Origin: Marinomonas rhodophyticola
GTDB taxonomy: Bacteria > Pseudomonadota > Gammaproteobacteria > Pseudomonadales > Marinomonadaceae
Reading direction: 5' to 3'
Assembly (NCBI RefSeq): GCF_026113935.1
Contig: NZ_JAPEUL010000007.1
Location: 930,001-994,000 of the forward strand
Length of the DNA stretch: 64,000 nucleotides
The position numbers and the translations under genes were made by a program. The notes below the pieces were generated by a model. The model ran no database searches. It saw only the letters and a list, made by a program, of their open reading frames with translations, and was not told where the DNA came from. This document shows positions 9,865 to 19,405 of the stretch, piece after piece (within the stretch, counting starts at the first letter, position 1; each line of letters opens with the position of its first letter).

Positions 9865-11172
9865 TTATTGCTGAGGTTTGTACCATTGGGCTAAACCGTC
9901 TTGCACTTCTTTGGCGGCCGCTTCTGGTGTCATGGTGCCATTGATGACTTGAGCGCTGACGTTCCAAAGTTGGTTTTCTAGGTTTGGTGTGCCACGAGAC
10001 AAGATCTGGTAGGAGTTGCGAATGGTTGATTCGCACTGCTGACGCCAGCTCATAAATTCTTGTGCCACAGGGTCTTTAATGTCGATTTGATGGTTAGACA
10101 GTGGGAAAAAACCTGGTACTTCATTAGCATACAGCGTGGCGAATTCTTTGCTGGCCATCCAATTTAAGAAGACTGTTGCGGCTTCTTTGTTGGTGGAATT
10201 TGCATTGATCGCAATGCCCATATCTGTGTGGTCACTGATGTAGCAAGTGTCTCCCGCTTTCGCCACTGGAGGTGGAAACGCACCAAATTCAAAATCCGCT
10301 TGATTGTTGAACGTCTGAATATCCCAAGACCCTGCTGGGTAAATAGCCGCACGACCTAAGGTGAACAGGTTCTGTGAGTCGGAATATTTTTGTGCTTCAA
10401 AACCTCGACCTAGATACGGTTTCCACTGGGCAAGTTCTTTCCAAGTATCGACGTAGGCTTGGTCGGTTAATTTTTCTTTACCGCTTAATAGCGCTTTGCG
10501 GCCTTTTTCACCTTTCCAATGGTTTGGTCCTATATTTTGGAAACCCATTGTCGCCGCTTCCCACTGATCGGCCGTTCCCATGGCTAAGGGGGTATAACGA
10601 CTTTCGGACTTAATCGTCTCCAGTGTTTTGAAGAATTCATCCCGAGTGTTGGGAATAGACAGATTCAGTTCCTTGAATATTTCTTTGTTATAAACAAAAC
10701 CGTGAATAACCGAGGCAACTGGCATACAGAACTGGTCTTTACCATCGTCCGTGACCCATGCGCTTTTTGCTACGTCAGAGAATTGCTTTAGACCTTCTAG
10801 GTCATTTAGGTTGGCGAGATAACCGTCTTTATAAAGGTCTAATGCCGTATCGAACGGACGACAAGTGATTAAATCGCCAGCAGAGCCAGCTTTCAATTTT
10901 GCTTGTAAGGCCGAGTTGTATTCGGTTGGTGGGGTAGGAGCAAAGTTAATTTGTGTATCCGGATGGCTTTTATTGAAAGCGGGAATGATGACATCAGACC
11001 AGATGTTAGCGTCATCGCTGCGCCAGCTTTCGATCGACAAGCTGCTAGCGGCCTGAACAGCACTTGTGCTACTCATTAGTATAGCGGCTAGGCAGGTTAA
11101 CTTTGATACTGTTTTTGTGGGTGTTTTTGTTGCGGTTCTTGTTTTAAGTGAAGCGTAACGAACATTAAACAT
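9865..11172 (-). CDS. sugar ABC transporter substrate-binding protein (family 1)
   Basis: About 435 aa. The start at 11172 is chosen because GGAGAG lies 5-7 bases upstream; the frame extends 31 codons further without one. A basic N-region and hydrophobic core end at a likely signal-peptidase site (SAVQA/ASS), so the mature protein is periplasmic. The fold markers (LSIESWRSDD near the mature start, PAGSWDIQTFN, an ANSTNKEAATVFLNW segment) match family-1 solute-binding proteins. It is the first gene of the leftward operon and diverges from nagB, so GlcNAc or chitobiose-like sugars are the likely ligand (inference from context). Confidence 0.9.
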   Translation of the reverse strand: MFNVRYASLKTRTATKTPTKTVSKLTCLAAILMSSTSAVQAASSLSIESWRSDDANIWSDVIIPAFNKSHPDTQINFAPTPPTEYNSALQAKLKAGSAGDLITCRPFDTALDLYKDGYLANLNDLEGLKQFSDVAKSAWVTDDGKDQFCMPVASVIHGFVYNKEIFKELNLSIPNTRDEFFKTLETIKSESRYTPLAMGTADQWEAATMGFQNIGPNHWKGEKGRKALLSGKEKLTDQAYVDTWKELAQWKPYLGRGFEAQKYSDSQNLFTLGRAAIYPAGSWDIQTFNNQADFEFGAFPPPVAKAGDTCYISDHTDMGIAINANSTNKEAATVFLNWMASKEFATLYANEVPGFFPLSNHQIDIKDPVAQEFMSWRQQCESTIRNSYQILSRGTPNLENQLWNVSAQVINGTMTPEAAAKEVQDGLAQWYKPQQ

Positions 11173-11391
11173 GAGTACTCTCCGATTGTTATTTCCAATT
11201 GTGCTGAGGTTGCTTTTTTTATTAGGTTTTTGCTGACCTCTGTACGACGACTGAGCTTCTATCATCGTAAAGTGGCCTGTCTAAAAAATAACATTGGTAT
11301 TTTTTAGGTATTGCTAAGTTTTGAAAATTAGCACCAATTTCCCCCTCAAGCAAATAAATATGACAATTTTATGGAAAATAATGTCATGTTA

Positions 11392-11427
11392 GGTTTTAAT
11401 TGGTTTTATATTGGTTCTATTTTGGTT
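11392..11427 (+). promoter_or_regulatory. helically phased GGTT repeats upstream of nagB
   Basis: GGTT occurs at 11392, 11402, 11413 and 11424, a spacing of 10-11 bases, within near-repeats of ATTGGTTTTAT / ATTGGTTCTAT. Two GGTA copies at 11296 and 11307 are also 11 apart. They lie in the 281-bp region between the divergent binding-protein and nagB genes. Repeats on one helix face suggest a protein-binding array, possibly for the GntR regulator, but the sites are not clear palindromes, so this is tentative. Confidence 0.35.
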
Positions 11428-11453
11428 TGTTTTGAAGAGTAAAGAGGGGTTCT

Positions 11454-12254
11454 ATGCAGGTCATTATTCTCCCGTCCACGCACGATGTTGCTTTATATGC
11501 GGCTGATCGTGTTGTCGATGTGATTAATACTAAGACAAACCCTGTTTTAGGGTTGGCGACAGGATCAACGCCCATTGCTTTGTACGAGGAGCTGGTAGCA
11601 CGTTATCAAGCTAAGCAAGTATCGTTTCGACAGGTGATCAGTTTTAATCTGGATGAGTACATTGGTATCACTGACAGTCATGAGCAGAGTTATCGTACGT
11701 TTATGAACCAGCATTTGTTTGATCACATTGATATTGCCAAGTCGAACACGCATGTGCCTTTGGCAGAGAGCAAAGATGCGATTGTCTTAAAGAAAAGTGC
11801 ACAGGATTATGAAGCAAGTATTCAACAGGCTGGTGGTATCGATTTGCAGATTTTAGGAATTGGCTTGAATGGTCACATTGGCTTTAACGAGCCGACTTCT
11901 AGCTTTGCTTCTCGAACGCGTATTAAAACATTGTCAGAATCAACCGTTGCAGCAAATAAGCGGTTTTTTAAAGCGGGTGAATACCAACCGCAATTAGCTT
12001 TAACCATGGGGATTGGGTCCATTTTGGACAGTCGAGCGGTGCTGTTAATGGCAACGGGAAAGGCAAAGGCTGAGGCGGTAAAGGCCATGATTGAAGGGCC
12101 ACTTTCTGCTATGTGTCCGGCGTCGGCACTGCAACTGCATGAGGCAACGACCATCGTATTGGACGAAGACGCCGCGAGTTTGTTAGCGCTAAAAGACTAC
12201 TACCAATGGTGTGAGCTAAAACGCCAGCAATTGTATGAAGGAAGTTTGACATGA
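11454..12254 (+). CDS. nagB: glucosamine-6-phosphate deaminase
   Basis: 266 aa, the usual NagB length. It converts glucosamine-6-phosphate to fructose-6-phosphate and ammonia in the cytoplasm, the last step of GlcNAc catabolism. Seen: the GLATGSTP phosphate loop, FNLDEYIG with the catalytic Asp, GIGLNGHIGFNEP, and a C-terminal PASALQLHE. GAGG lies about 8 bases upstream of the ATG. The stop overlaps the kinase start (ATGA at 12251), so the two are translationally coupled. Confidence 0.96.
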   Translation: MQVIILPSTHDVALYAADRVVDVINTKTNPVLGLATGSTPIALYEELVARYQAKQVSFRQVISFNLDEYIGITDSHEQSYRTFMNQHLFDHIDIAKSNTHVPLAESKDAIVLKKSAQDYEASIQQAGGIDLQILGIGLNGHIGFNEPTSSFASRTRIKTLSESTVAANKRFFKAGEYQPQLALTMGIGSILDSRAVLLMATGKAKAEAVKAMIEGPLSAMCPASALQLHEATTIVLDEDAASLLALKDYYQWCELKRQQLYEGSLT

Positions 12255-13134
12255 GCGGTTTATATATAGGAGTGGACGGAGGAGGCACATTCTGTCGAGT
12301 TCCGCTTGGTGGATAGCGATGACCATATATTGGGTGAAGCGGTTGGTGGTTCCGGTAATCCTCGAATTGGCATTGAGGCGGCATGGCAAAATATTATCAA
12401 TGCCTGTCTTGAGGCCTGTCGTCAAGGCAATATTCCACCTCAGGCGTATGCAAAAATTACCCTTGGCTTAGGCTTGGCGGGTGCCAATCAGCCGTTAGAG
12501 CAAGAGCTGGTTATTGCCCAAAAGTCTCCATTTGGGCAGCGCTATTTATTAACCGATGCGCACGCGGCTTGTCTGGGGGCGTTTAATGGTGAAGACGGCG
12601 CGTTATTGATATTGGGCACGGGTAGTTGCGGTGTGGTGTATCAAAACGAAAGATTCAGTATCGTGGGTGGCTGGGGCTTTCCATTATCTGACCAAGGAAG
12701 CGAGTCCTCGTATTGGCTTGTCCGCATTGGAATATTCGTTAGCAGCGTTAGATGGTATTTCTCCTTCGACACCCTTTACCGACAGCATTAACGCTGAATT
12801 TTCGTTGTCAGCAGAAGAGTACGTTTTGTATCAGAACCGTGCGCCATTGCCGAAAGAATACGGCGCTTTTGCTGTTCAGGTGTTTCAATTTGCTCAACAA
12901 AAAGACCCCATTGCGCTGAAAATTATTCAACAGCAAGTAGAGTGGGTAAGTCAGTATTTAGACGCTTTAATAGCGAAAGGCGCCCAGAAGATTGTTTTAG
13001 TGGGTGGTGTCTCAGAAGCCATTTTAAGTTATTTGCCAGAGCGCTTTTTAACGTATTTTTGTCCTCCGCAAGGGGATGCCATGGCGGGTGCGATTTTGAT
13101 GGCTAAGGCTCAGATAGGAAGGAAGGCAATATGA
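12251..13134 (+). CDS. N-acetylglucosamine kinase, BadF/BcrA ATPase family (two frameshifts)
   Basis: About 293 aa after correction. It begins MSGLYIGVDGGGT, the phosphate-1 motif of the ASKHA sugar kinases, and continues LVDSDDHILGEAVGGSGNPR, LGTGSCGVVY and VLVGGVSEA. It should phosphorylate GlcNAc to GlcNAc-6-P, feeding nagA and nagB. The frame breaks twice: an extra base near 12302 (GTTCCGC) and another near 12706 (in GAGTCCTCG), after which DQGSE runs into RIGLSALEYS. Removing both gives 882 nt. It overlaps nagB at its start and nagA at its end. Confidence 0.87.
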
Positions 13135-14293
13135 CGGAGCATACAGTGACAAGGGTATTTGCAAAGCGTCTGTTTGATGGCGAGCACTGGCTCACGAATC
13201 AGCTGGTGACCTTCAAAGGGCAGATGATTGAATCCGTTGAGTCGGCCACGATGTCAACCAATGGGGAGATAGAGATGCTTGATGTATTGGTACCTGGCTT
13301 TATTGATGTCCATGTAAACGGCGGAGGCGGTGCATTGTTTAACCATACGCCGACGATAGAAGCATTAGAGCGTATGGTGGCGGTGCATGCTCAATTTGGC
13401 ACGGTTGCCATGATGCCGACCTTAATATCGGATGATTATGACGTTATGTCACAAGCTCATCATGCGGTTTGCCAAGCGTTAGAGCAAAACATGGCGGGGA
13501 TTTTAGGGATGCATTATGAGGTCTTTACCTCAATCCCATTCGCAAGGGGGTTCATAATGAATCTAAGTTACGCAAGCCGACCGAAGGTACGTTATCGACT
13601 TTATTAAATGTCAGCCGTAGTGGAAAACTTATGGTGACATTGGCGCCAGAGCAGGTGCCAGAAGGTTTTATCGAATGGTTGGTTTCCGAAGGGGCGATTG
13701 TGTGTATTGGTCATTCTGCGGCAAGCTATGATCAAGCAAGGCAAGCCGTGATGAGTGGTGCTCGCGGTTTTACGCATTTGTTTAATGCCATGACGCCGTT
13801 AGTAAGTCGTGAGCCTGGTGTGGTGGGTGCCGCTTTACAAACAGATTTACCGACTTGGTGCGGCCTCATTGCCGATGGACATCATGTCCATCCTGCCTCG
13901 ATGCGTGTCGCCATTGCGGCGAAAGGGTCTGAACACATGCTTTTGGTCACCGATGCCATTCAAAGTGTGGGGTCAGATGAAAAAGAAATGCCATTTTTGG
14001 GTAAGAGAGTACTGCGCAGTGAAGGCAAAGTGACCACCGAAGACGGCACGCTTGCAGGGTCGGATTTAGACATGGCAACGGCGGTACGCAATGCGATTTC
14101 TTTAATTGGGCGAACACCAGCGGAAGCCTTACAGATGGCGTCGTTAAGACCCGCAGAATTTCTCGGTCTTGAACATCAGTTTGGTCGCATTAAACCGGGT
14201 TACCGAGCGAGCCTTGTTGCCTTAAATGAAGACTTCGTTGTGAAAGCGACATGGATAGATGGGCAGAAGGTATGGGGATCGGTCATGGCGTAA
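13131..14293 (+). CDS. nagA: N-acetylglucosamine-6-phosphate deacetylase (frameshifted)
   Basis: About 387 aa after correction. It removes acetate from GlcNAc-6-P. Seen: FIDVHVNGGGG (the usual metal-site HxH loop reads HVN here, as in many NagA proteins), GMHYEG with the metal-ligand Glu, GHSAASYDQA, GFTHLFNAMTP, IADGHHVHP, and VTDAI with the catalytic Asp. The frame is lost in GATGCATTATGAGGTC near 13521, where one G is missing from GAGGGT; the rest (NPIRKGVHN) follows in the other frame up to 13630. Restoring the base gives 1,164 nt. The ATGA overlap with the kinase shows a coupled operon. Confidence 0.93.
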
Positions 14294-14495
14294 TTTAAAT
14301 AAATTGCAATAAAGCTATCTATCTTAGAGTTATGTCTATACTATGGCTTTTCCAGCTAGAAAGAAGTCTATAATTATTAACTCTGCAATACGTTGTTTTA
14401 TTCATAAAATCCTCGTCCTGAAAGTTTCTAAGTACCAGTCTATTTTTTTGCAAAATCGGTCTATAAAAGACCATTCAAACTTCAGGAAAATATTT
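14294..14495 (+). promoter_or_regulatory. long 5' region of the cold-shock gene
   Basis: About 200 bases separate nagA from the csp start. An open frame in phase with csp begins at 14343 but has no family similarity and no good ribosome-binding site, so it is leader, not protein. Csp transcripts typically carry long structured leaders that control translation at low temperature. No nagA terminator was found here. Confidence 0.4.
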
Positions 14496-14705
14496 ATGTC
14501 TAATACAGTGAAAGGAACCGTTAAGTGGTTCAACGAAATTAAAGGTTTTGGTTTTATTGAGCAAGAGTCTGGCCCAGATGTGTTCGCACATTTTAGCGCC
14601 ATTGCTAGCTCAGGATTCAAAACTTTGGCTGAAGGCCAACAAGTAGAATTCGTTGTGACTGCTGGCCAAAAAGGTCCTCAAGCAGAAAATATTACAGTAC
14701 TTTAA
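14496..14705 (+). CDS. CspA-family cold-shock protein
   Basis: 69 aa, the normal size of single-domain cold-shock proteins. Both RNA-binding motifs are present, KGFGFIE (RNP1-like) and VFAHFSAI (RNP2-like), after the opening GTVKWFNE. It binds single-stranded RNA and DNA as a chaperone in the cytoplasm. The start at 14496 (MSNTVKG) fits the family; AGGAA lies 11-15 bases upstream. A strong terminator follows. Confidence 0.95.
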   Translation: MSNTVKGTVKWFNEIKGFGFIEQESGPDVFAHFSAIASSGFKTLAEGQQVEFVVTAGQKGPQAENITVL

Positions 14706-14724
14706 TTAGCTACTAAGCCTATTT

Positions 14725-14762
14725 AAAAAAGGGTAAGTTCCTCGGAGCTTACCCTTTTTTTT
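14725..14762 (+). terminator. intrinsic terminator after csp
   Basis: GGGTAAG pairs with CTTACCC, extended by weaker loop pairs, with A6 before and T8 after. It is a strong terminator and the flanking A and T runs make it usable in both directions. Confidence 0.9.
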
Positions 14763-14933
14763 GTGCTTGGCATAATGGATTCTCTCTAATTGATCTTATT
14801 CAGTGTATTTGTTTCTCTTATTTTCAAGCTTAGGTTTACTGATTTTTTAAAAAAGTGAAACCTTTTTGAATTCACACCGTATCTCCTTATGACCATGGCG
14901 AATTGTTATGGATAATTAGATCGGAGAAAAACA

Positions 14934-15506
14934 ATGAAATTATTAAGTCTTGTTTCTATTGCGACAATTGTGACGCTTGCTGGCTGTTCTGCTGGTGGTA
15001 TGAAAAGTGCCGATGAGAACACTAACCCAATGGTGGGTGGTGCTTCGATGTATGCGAGCAAAAATATCATAGAAAATGCCGTGAACTCAAAAGACCATAC
15101 GACGCTTGTTGCGGCAGTTAAGGCTGCCGGCTTGGTTGAAACTCTACAAGGCCCTGGACCCTTTACCGTCTTTGCGCCAACGAATGCAGCGTTTGATCAA
15201 TTGCCCGAAGGCGCGGTGGAAAATCTCCTAAAGCCAGAAAATAAAGCCGATTTGGCTAAAGTCTTAGCGTGCCATGTTGTCAAAGCGGATACTTTATCTG
15301 GCGCGATCAAAACGATGATTGATGACGACAAGGGCAAACATCCAGTGCCTACCATCGGTGGATGTACATTAATGGCGACTTACATGGGCGATAAAATCAT
15401 GCTTGAAGACGAAAATGGTCGAGTGGCCCACGTGACGATTGCCGATGTTAAGCAGTCTAATGGTGTCATTCACGTGGTTGATGCGGTACTTTTGCCTAAG
15501 CAATAA
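14934..15506 (+). CDS. fasciclin-domain lipoprotein
   Basis: 190 aa. The N-terminus is a lipoprotein signal (lipobox LAGC, acylated Cys at residue 18), so it is membrane-anchored in the envelope. One FAS1 domain fills residues 40-190, with the H1-like FTVFAPTNAAFDQLP and H2-like NGVIHVVDAVLLP blocks. FAS1 domains mediate adhesion; in bacteria such proteins are found in biofilms, but their roles are mostly unknown. A cysteine pair (C113 and C143) may form a disulfide. GGAG lies 7 bases upstream of the ATG, and a perfect hairpin ends the transcript. Confidence 0.92.
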   Translation: MKLLSLVSIATIVTLAGCSAGGMKSADENTNPMVGGASMYASKNIIENAVNSKDHTTLVAAVKAAGLVETLQGPGPFTVFAPTNAAFDQLPEGAVENLLKPENKADLAKVLACHVVKADTLSGAIKTMIDDDKGKHPVPTIGGCTLMATYMGDKIMLEDENGRVAHVTIADVKQSNGVIHVVDAVLLPKQ

Positions 15507-15550
15507 AATGTTGATAGTACTTAATCGGCAGCGATTATTGTGTCGCACCC

Positions 15551-15595
15551 AAACCATGCTTGATCTCTATATCAGATAGAGATCAAGCATGGTTT
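15551..15595. terminator. perfect 19-bp hairpin, bidirectional terminator
   Basis: AAACCATGCTTGATCTCTA (15551-15569) is exactly complementary to 15577-15595, with a 7-base loop. It lies between convergent genes (fasciclin + and EamA -). It is longer and more perfect than a usual terminator, and has A3/T3 ends rather than long T-runs. Confidence 0.7.
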
Positions 15596-15596
15596 G

Positions 15597-16534
15597 TTAT
15601 AGTGGTGTGTTTTTTTGTGTTGAAGCCATTAGGGTTGCTAATAAAATACAACCGCCACCAATCATTTGAATGGTATTTAAGGATTCTCCTAGCCAAACAA
15701 AGGCAAATAAAGCACCAAAGGCGGGTTCAGATCCAGTGAGCAGGGCGACTCGTGATGGGGTGGTGTGTTTCACGCCAAAGTTTTGTGCAAACAAGGCGAA
15801 GACGGTGCAGAAGAGTGCGAGATAGAAGGCCGCTAGCCAAAAAGCTATGTTGGTTGGAAAGAGTTGCTCTATCGAATGACCGTTGCTTAAAAAAATCATT
15901 AAAGCACCAAAGGGTAACCACACTGGCCTGAATGCTTGTGGTGCTTAGTGCCGAGAGTGCTTTTCCTTTCAATAGCGTTTTTGTTGTGACGACCATGCAA
16001 GCACGCAAAAACGCAGCGAGTAAAATACAGTAATCGCCCTTATTGAGACTCTAGAGAAAGAATGTCAAAAGCGTTTGAGCTTGAGTTTTGTGTGGTCAGT
16101 AAAAAGACGCCGAACAATGATAGTAGGGCAAACAAGATGATATTTGCACTGGGTAACTTTCTCTCAGTGATAGCTTCGACAAATGGCGTGATTAGTACAC
16201 ATAAACTGATTAAAAATGCGGCTTTTGATGCTGTTGTGTGAAAGACGCCATAGATTTCCGCTAGGAAAATACACAATAAAATCCCCCCTGTCGGTATGGC
16301 GTATTTCCAGTCTTTTGCTAACCCTGCCCGCCATTCTTTTATGAAAACAGGAGCCAGTAGCATTGAGGTTAAAGCAAACCGAATGACGATAAAAGCAAGC
16401 ACACCAGTGTAGAGCAAGGCTTCTTTGGTGATGCCATAACTGGTTCCCCAAAAGAAAGCGGTTAATAAAAGTGATAATTCCGCCATAGGAAGTTTTGCTA
16501 AAATGAGTGGCATGTTAAATGTTTTTGATAGCAT
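15597..16534 (-). CDS. EamA/DMT-family transporter (two frameshifts)
   Basis: About 311 aa with ten predicted helices in two EamA repeats: AELSLLLTAFFWGTSYG begins the first, and the second ends SEPAFGALFAFVWLGE, both typical. It is an inner-membrane metabolite exporter of unknown substrate. The frame breaks near 16030 (LSLES then NKGDYCILLAAFLRA) and near 15917 (SIQAS then WLPFGALMIF). One extra base at each site explains both and leaves 936 nt. A LysR gene is divergent 96 bases away and probably controls it. Confidence 0.85.
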
Positions 16535-16630
16535 GTTATTCTCGATAAGAGGATGAGTGACGTTAGAAAGTATGCTAGCTTGTGCCTGTGTAAAACATAA
16601 TTGGCCAAATAATCAAAAGACTTATGACTC

Positions 16631-17548
16631 ATGGACACAAATAAACTGATTGCCCTATTACCTGATATGGCGGCTTTTGTAGCTGTGGTTGAAACGGGCA
16701 GCTTTACTAAAGCGGCGCTGAAGCTTGGTGTGACACCATCAGGTGTTAGTCGACAAGTATCTCGAATGGAAACAGCCTTATCGGCCGTGTTGATAGAGCG
16801 CACCACCCGACAACAAGCCATTACCTTGGTGGGTAGAGCTGTATACGAGCAGTGTCGCCAAATGTTAGACAGTGCAAAAGAAGCTGTCATTGCCTCTGAA
16901 AATAATGCCAACGAGGCTGTGGGGCGTTTGCGTATTGCTGCGCCAGACTCATTGGCAAGGCAAGTATTAGAACCCTTGTTAGTGGAATTTATGGCCCTGT
17001 ATCCAGCGATTTCTCTGCAAGTCCGGGTGACGGATTTGCGCGTTGATCCAGCGTATCAGAATGTGGATTTGGTGTTTTATGTAGCCGAAAAGCCCTATGA
17101 GCATTTGGTGTGTAAAACCTTGGGTGGGGTTCGCTCTATTCTTTGTGCAAGTTCACAATATTTGGCAGAGTACGGCATACCAGACTCGCCAGAGGACTTA
17201 GTAGATCACCTGTGTTTGCCGCTTGGTTTGTTTGATGGTGATAATATTTGGTCGTTTACGCAAGGCGACCACAAAGTCGTGGTGACAGTGGATGGACGTT
17301 ATATCAATAACGATGCCGAAATGCGATTAAAGGGAGTAAAGCAAGGCTTCGGCATTGCCCCTTTTCCGGATTTTGTTGTCTGGGAATCGCTAGAAAAAGG
17401 CGAAGTTGTTCAGGTGCTTGCCGATTGGCAGTTGAACAGCGATTTTCAAGGGGGCATTCACATGCAGTTTCCTGCGATGCGGTTTATGCCCAATAAACTG
17501 CGAGTGTTTATCGATTTTATGGAAAAACGCTGGGCAGCCTCCATTTAA
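16631..17548 (+). CDS. LysR-family transcriptional regulator
   Basis: 305 aa. N-terminal winged helix-turn-helix (FVAVVETGSFTKAALKLGVTPSGVSRQVSRME) and a periplasmic-binding-like effector domain from about residue 95 (GRLRIAAPDS). Size and layout are standard. It is divergent from the EamA exporter, the usual arrangement for a LysR regulator and its target. No inducer can be deduced. Confidence 0.94.
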   Translation: MDTNKLIALLPDMAAFVAVVETGSFTKAALKLGVTPSGVSRQVSRMETALSAVLIERTTRQQAITLVGRAVYEQCRQMLDSAKEAVIASENNANEAVGRLRIAAPDSLARQVLEPLLVEFMALYPAISLQVRVTDLRVDPAYQNVDLVFYVAEKPYEHLVCKTLGGVRSILCASSQYLAEYGIPDSPEDLVDHLCLPLGLFDGDNIWSFTQGDHKVVVTVDGRYINNDAEMRLKGVKQGFGIAPFPDFVVWESLEKGEVVQVLADWQLNSDFQGGIHMQFPAMRFMPNKLRVFIDFMEKRWAASI

Positions 17549-17556
17549 ATCTACCC

Positions 17557-18330
17557 TTATTTTAAGATTTCTTCGTTTCTTAAAGTCAGTACTTCATAAC
17601 CTGTCGATGTTACTAAGATGGTATGTTCCCACTGCGCAGATAATTTCTTATCAGCGGTCACAACCGTCCAGTCGTCTTTTTTTGTCTTGGTTTTGGCTTT
17701 ACCTTGGTTGATCATGGGTTCAATGGTAAAGGTCATGCCTTCTTCCAATGTCATGCCTGTTCCTGCTTTACCGTAATGCAATATTTGTGGCTCTTCGTGC
17801 ATGTCGCGGCCAATGCCATGACCACAATATTCTTTGACCACCGAATAGCCTTTGCTTTCTGCTAAGCTTTGAATCGCGGCTCCTATGTCGCCTAAAGTTG
17901 CGCCAGGTTTTACTTTTTTGATTCCAACCCACATCGCTTCATAGGTGGTTTTGACTAATCGTTTAGCAATAGGGTTCGCATCGCTCATGACATACATTTT
18001 GCTGGAATCGGCGATAAAGCCGTTCTTTTCTAGGGTGATGTCCAAATTGACGATGTCTTTTGCTTTGAGCCTTTGGTTGTCACTTGGAACGCCGTGACAA
18101 ACGACTTCATTGATTGACGAGTTAAGCACAAATTCATAGCCGTATTGACCTAGACTCGCCGGTCTGGCATTGAGTTCATGACGAATGAAGTCTTCAACTT
18201 TGTTGTTAATTTCTAAGGTTGAAACGCCTTCTTTGACAAAATCATCGAGCATATGAAATACGCGGGCTAATAATTTGCCAGACTCACGCATGAAGTCGAT
18301 TTCAGCTGGGGTTTTGATCTGTACTTGCAT
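17557..18330 (-). CDS. map: type I methionine aminopeptidase
   Basis: 257 aa. It removes the initiator Met from new proteins. All five metal ligands are visible: the Asp pair in NLDITLEKNGFIADSS, His in GHGIG, Glu in FTIEP and Glu in QWEHT. The protein is in the pita-bread fold of normal length. It follows a ParD-like gene with one base between them, so both are on one transcript. Many gammaproteobacteria carry the main map near rpsB; this copy paired with a ParD-like protein is likely an additional, separately regulated enzyme (inference). Confidence 0.95.
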   Translation of the reverse strand: MQVQIKTPAEIDFMRESGKLLARVFHMLDDFVKEGVSTLEINNKVEDFIRHELNARPASLGQYGYEFVLNSSINEVVCHGVPSDNQRLKAKDIVNLDITLEKNGFIADSSKMYVMSDANPIAKRLVKTTYEAMWVGIKKVKPGATLGDIGAAIQSLAESKGYSVVKEYCGHGIGRDMHEEPQILHYGKAGTGMTLEEGMTFTIEPMINQGKAKTKTKKDDWTVVTADKKLSAQWEHTILVTSTGYEVLTLRNEEILK

Positions 18331-18331
18331 G

Positions 18332-18538
18332 TTATTTGACGGCTTTCAATGGTGTTTCTGTGTTGGCATTAGCCAGTTCATTGGCGATCAATTCAGAAAA
18401 GGTGAGGGTTGGGTTAAGCTCGGCTAAGCGTCCCATTTTTATCCAAAATTCGGCTTGCGCATTGATAGAGCGAGACATGACATGGCAGCTTTTGCGGATG
18501 TCATCGTGAAGTTCGTCGGAGATTTTAATAATGCCCAT
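18332..18538 (-). CDS. ParD-like (ribbon-helix-helix) protein
   Basis: 68 aa from the ATG at 18538; five codons of upstream frame are less likely. MGIIKISDELHDDIRKSC and the following SINAQAEFWIKMGRLAE resemble ParD-type ribbon-helix-helix antitoxins. No toxin gene is adjacent; the partner position is taken by map, one base away. A 16-bp perfect inverted repeat (18534-18586) straddles the start codon and is a good operator for self-repression. Function is inferred from fold and context. Confidence 0.8.
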   Translation of the reverse strand: MGIIKISDELHDDIRKSCHVMSRSINAQAEFWIKMGRLAELNPTLTFSELIANELANANTETPLKAVK

Positions 18539-18586
18539 GAATATATGATCCATATATGAATTGTATGTAAATCATATATTCATGGG
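18534..18586. promoter_or_regulatory. 16-bp inverted repeat at the parD-like/map start
   Basis: CCCATGAATATATGAT (18534-18549) is exactly repeated in inverse at 18571-18586, with the smaller palindrome CATATATG between them. The left arm includes the ATG of the ParD-like gene. Likely operator, bound by the ParD-like protein; as RNA it could also hide the ribosome-binding site. Confidence 0.65.
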
Positions 18587-18620
18587 TGTGGCTTTTCAAG
18601 TGCTATTTATGGATTCGCTT

Positions 18621-19405
18621 TTAGTGGAACAAGTCTTTTATCAGCTTGATGCCTTGGTCTTGGCCGCCTTTGTTGTACGCATCTAATAACGCAGAACCCA
18701 AGATGGCAATATCGGCTTTGCCGGTTAGCTGTTCTATCTGTTCACGGTGACGTAAGCCAAATCCTACGCCCATGGGGGCGCTAGCATGAGTTTTAATTTC
18801 TGCTAGATAATCGTCCAGTACGTTCACCTTGCTCTTGCCTTCATGGACAGAGTGTCCAGTCACGCCAGATCGTGCAACACAATACAGGAAGCCACTTGCT
18901 TGGCCTGCCAGCATGGCTAAACGATCTTTTGGTGTCGCAGGCGTTACCAGCCAAACGGGATCGATGCCGTTGGCTTTACAAGCCGCTTGATAGGTTGCTG
19001 CTTGTTCAATTGGCAGGTCCGGTAGGATTAAGCCTAGAATATTTTCCTCTGCTGCGCGTTTGGCTAGCTTGTCTAAACCAAAGCGATACATGGGGTTTAG
19101 GTAGCTCATCAACACAATGCGGCTGTCAGGAAGTTCTTTGCTAACTTGCCAAGCTGAGACAAGCACGTTTCTACATCCAATTTATGTTCTAGCGCTTTAT
19201 GGCAGGCGGCAACAATGCTTGGGCCGTCGGCAACGGGATCGGAAAAAGGAAATTGCACTTCAATGAAATCGACGCCTTCCTGCATCAGTCTTTTCATCCA
19301 ATCTAAGCTTTCCTCAACACTTGGGTAACCGTAAACCACATGCGTCATCGACAAAATAGGCTTTTGTTGGCGTTTCTGATGAATAAAATCCGCTAACTGG
19401 CTCAT
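18621..19405 (-). CDS. trpA: tryptophan synthase alpha chain, divergent type (frameshifted)
   Basis: About 261 aa after correction. It cleaves indole-3-glycerol phosphate to indole. The catalytic Glu (FIEVQFPFSDP) and Asp (VADGP) and the phosphate site (SGVTGH) are present. Several usual motifs differ: MTHVVYGYPS replaces the common F-V-T-x-G-D-P block and GLILPDLPIEQA the V-x-D-x-P-x-E-E block. The break is near 19170, where one C is missing: ETC then LVSAWQVS follow in different frames. It overlaps the trpB stop (ATGA at 19402-19405). Confidence 0.9.

Noticed and set aside
14343-14495. N-terminal extension of the cold-shock protein
   Set aside because: The extension has no ribosome-binding site, and the family starts at [12 protein letters not shown].
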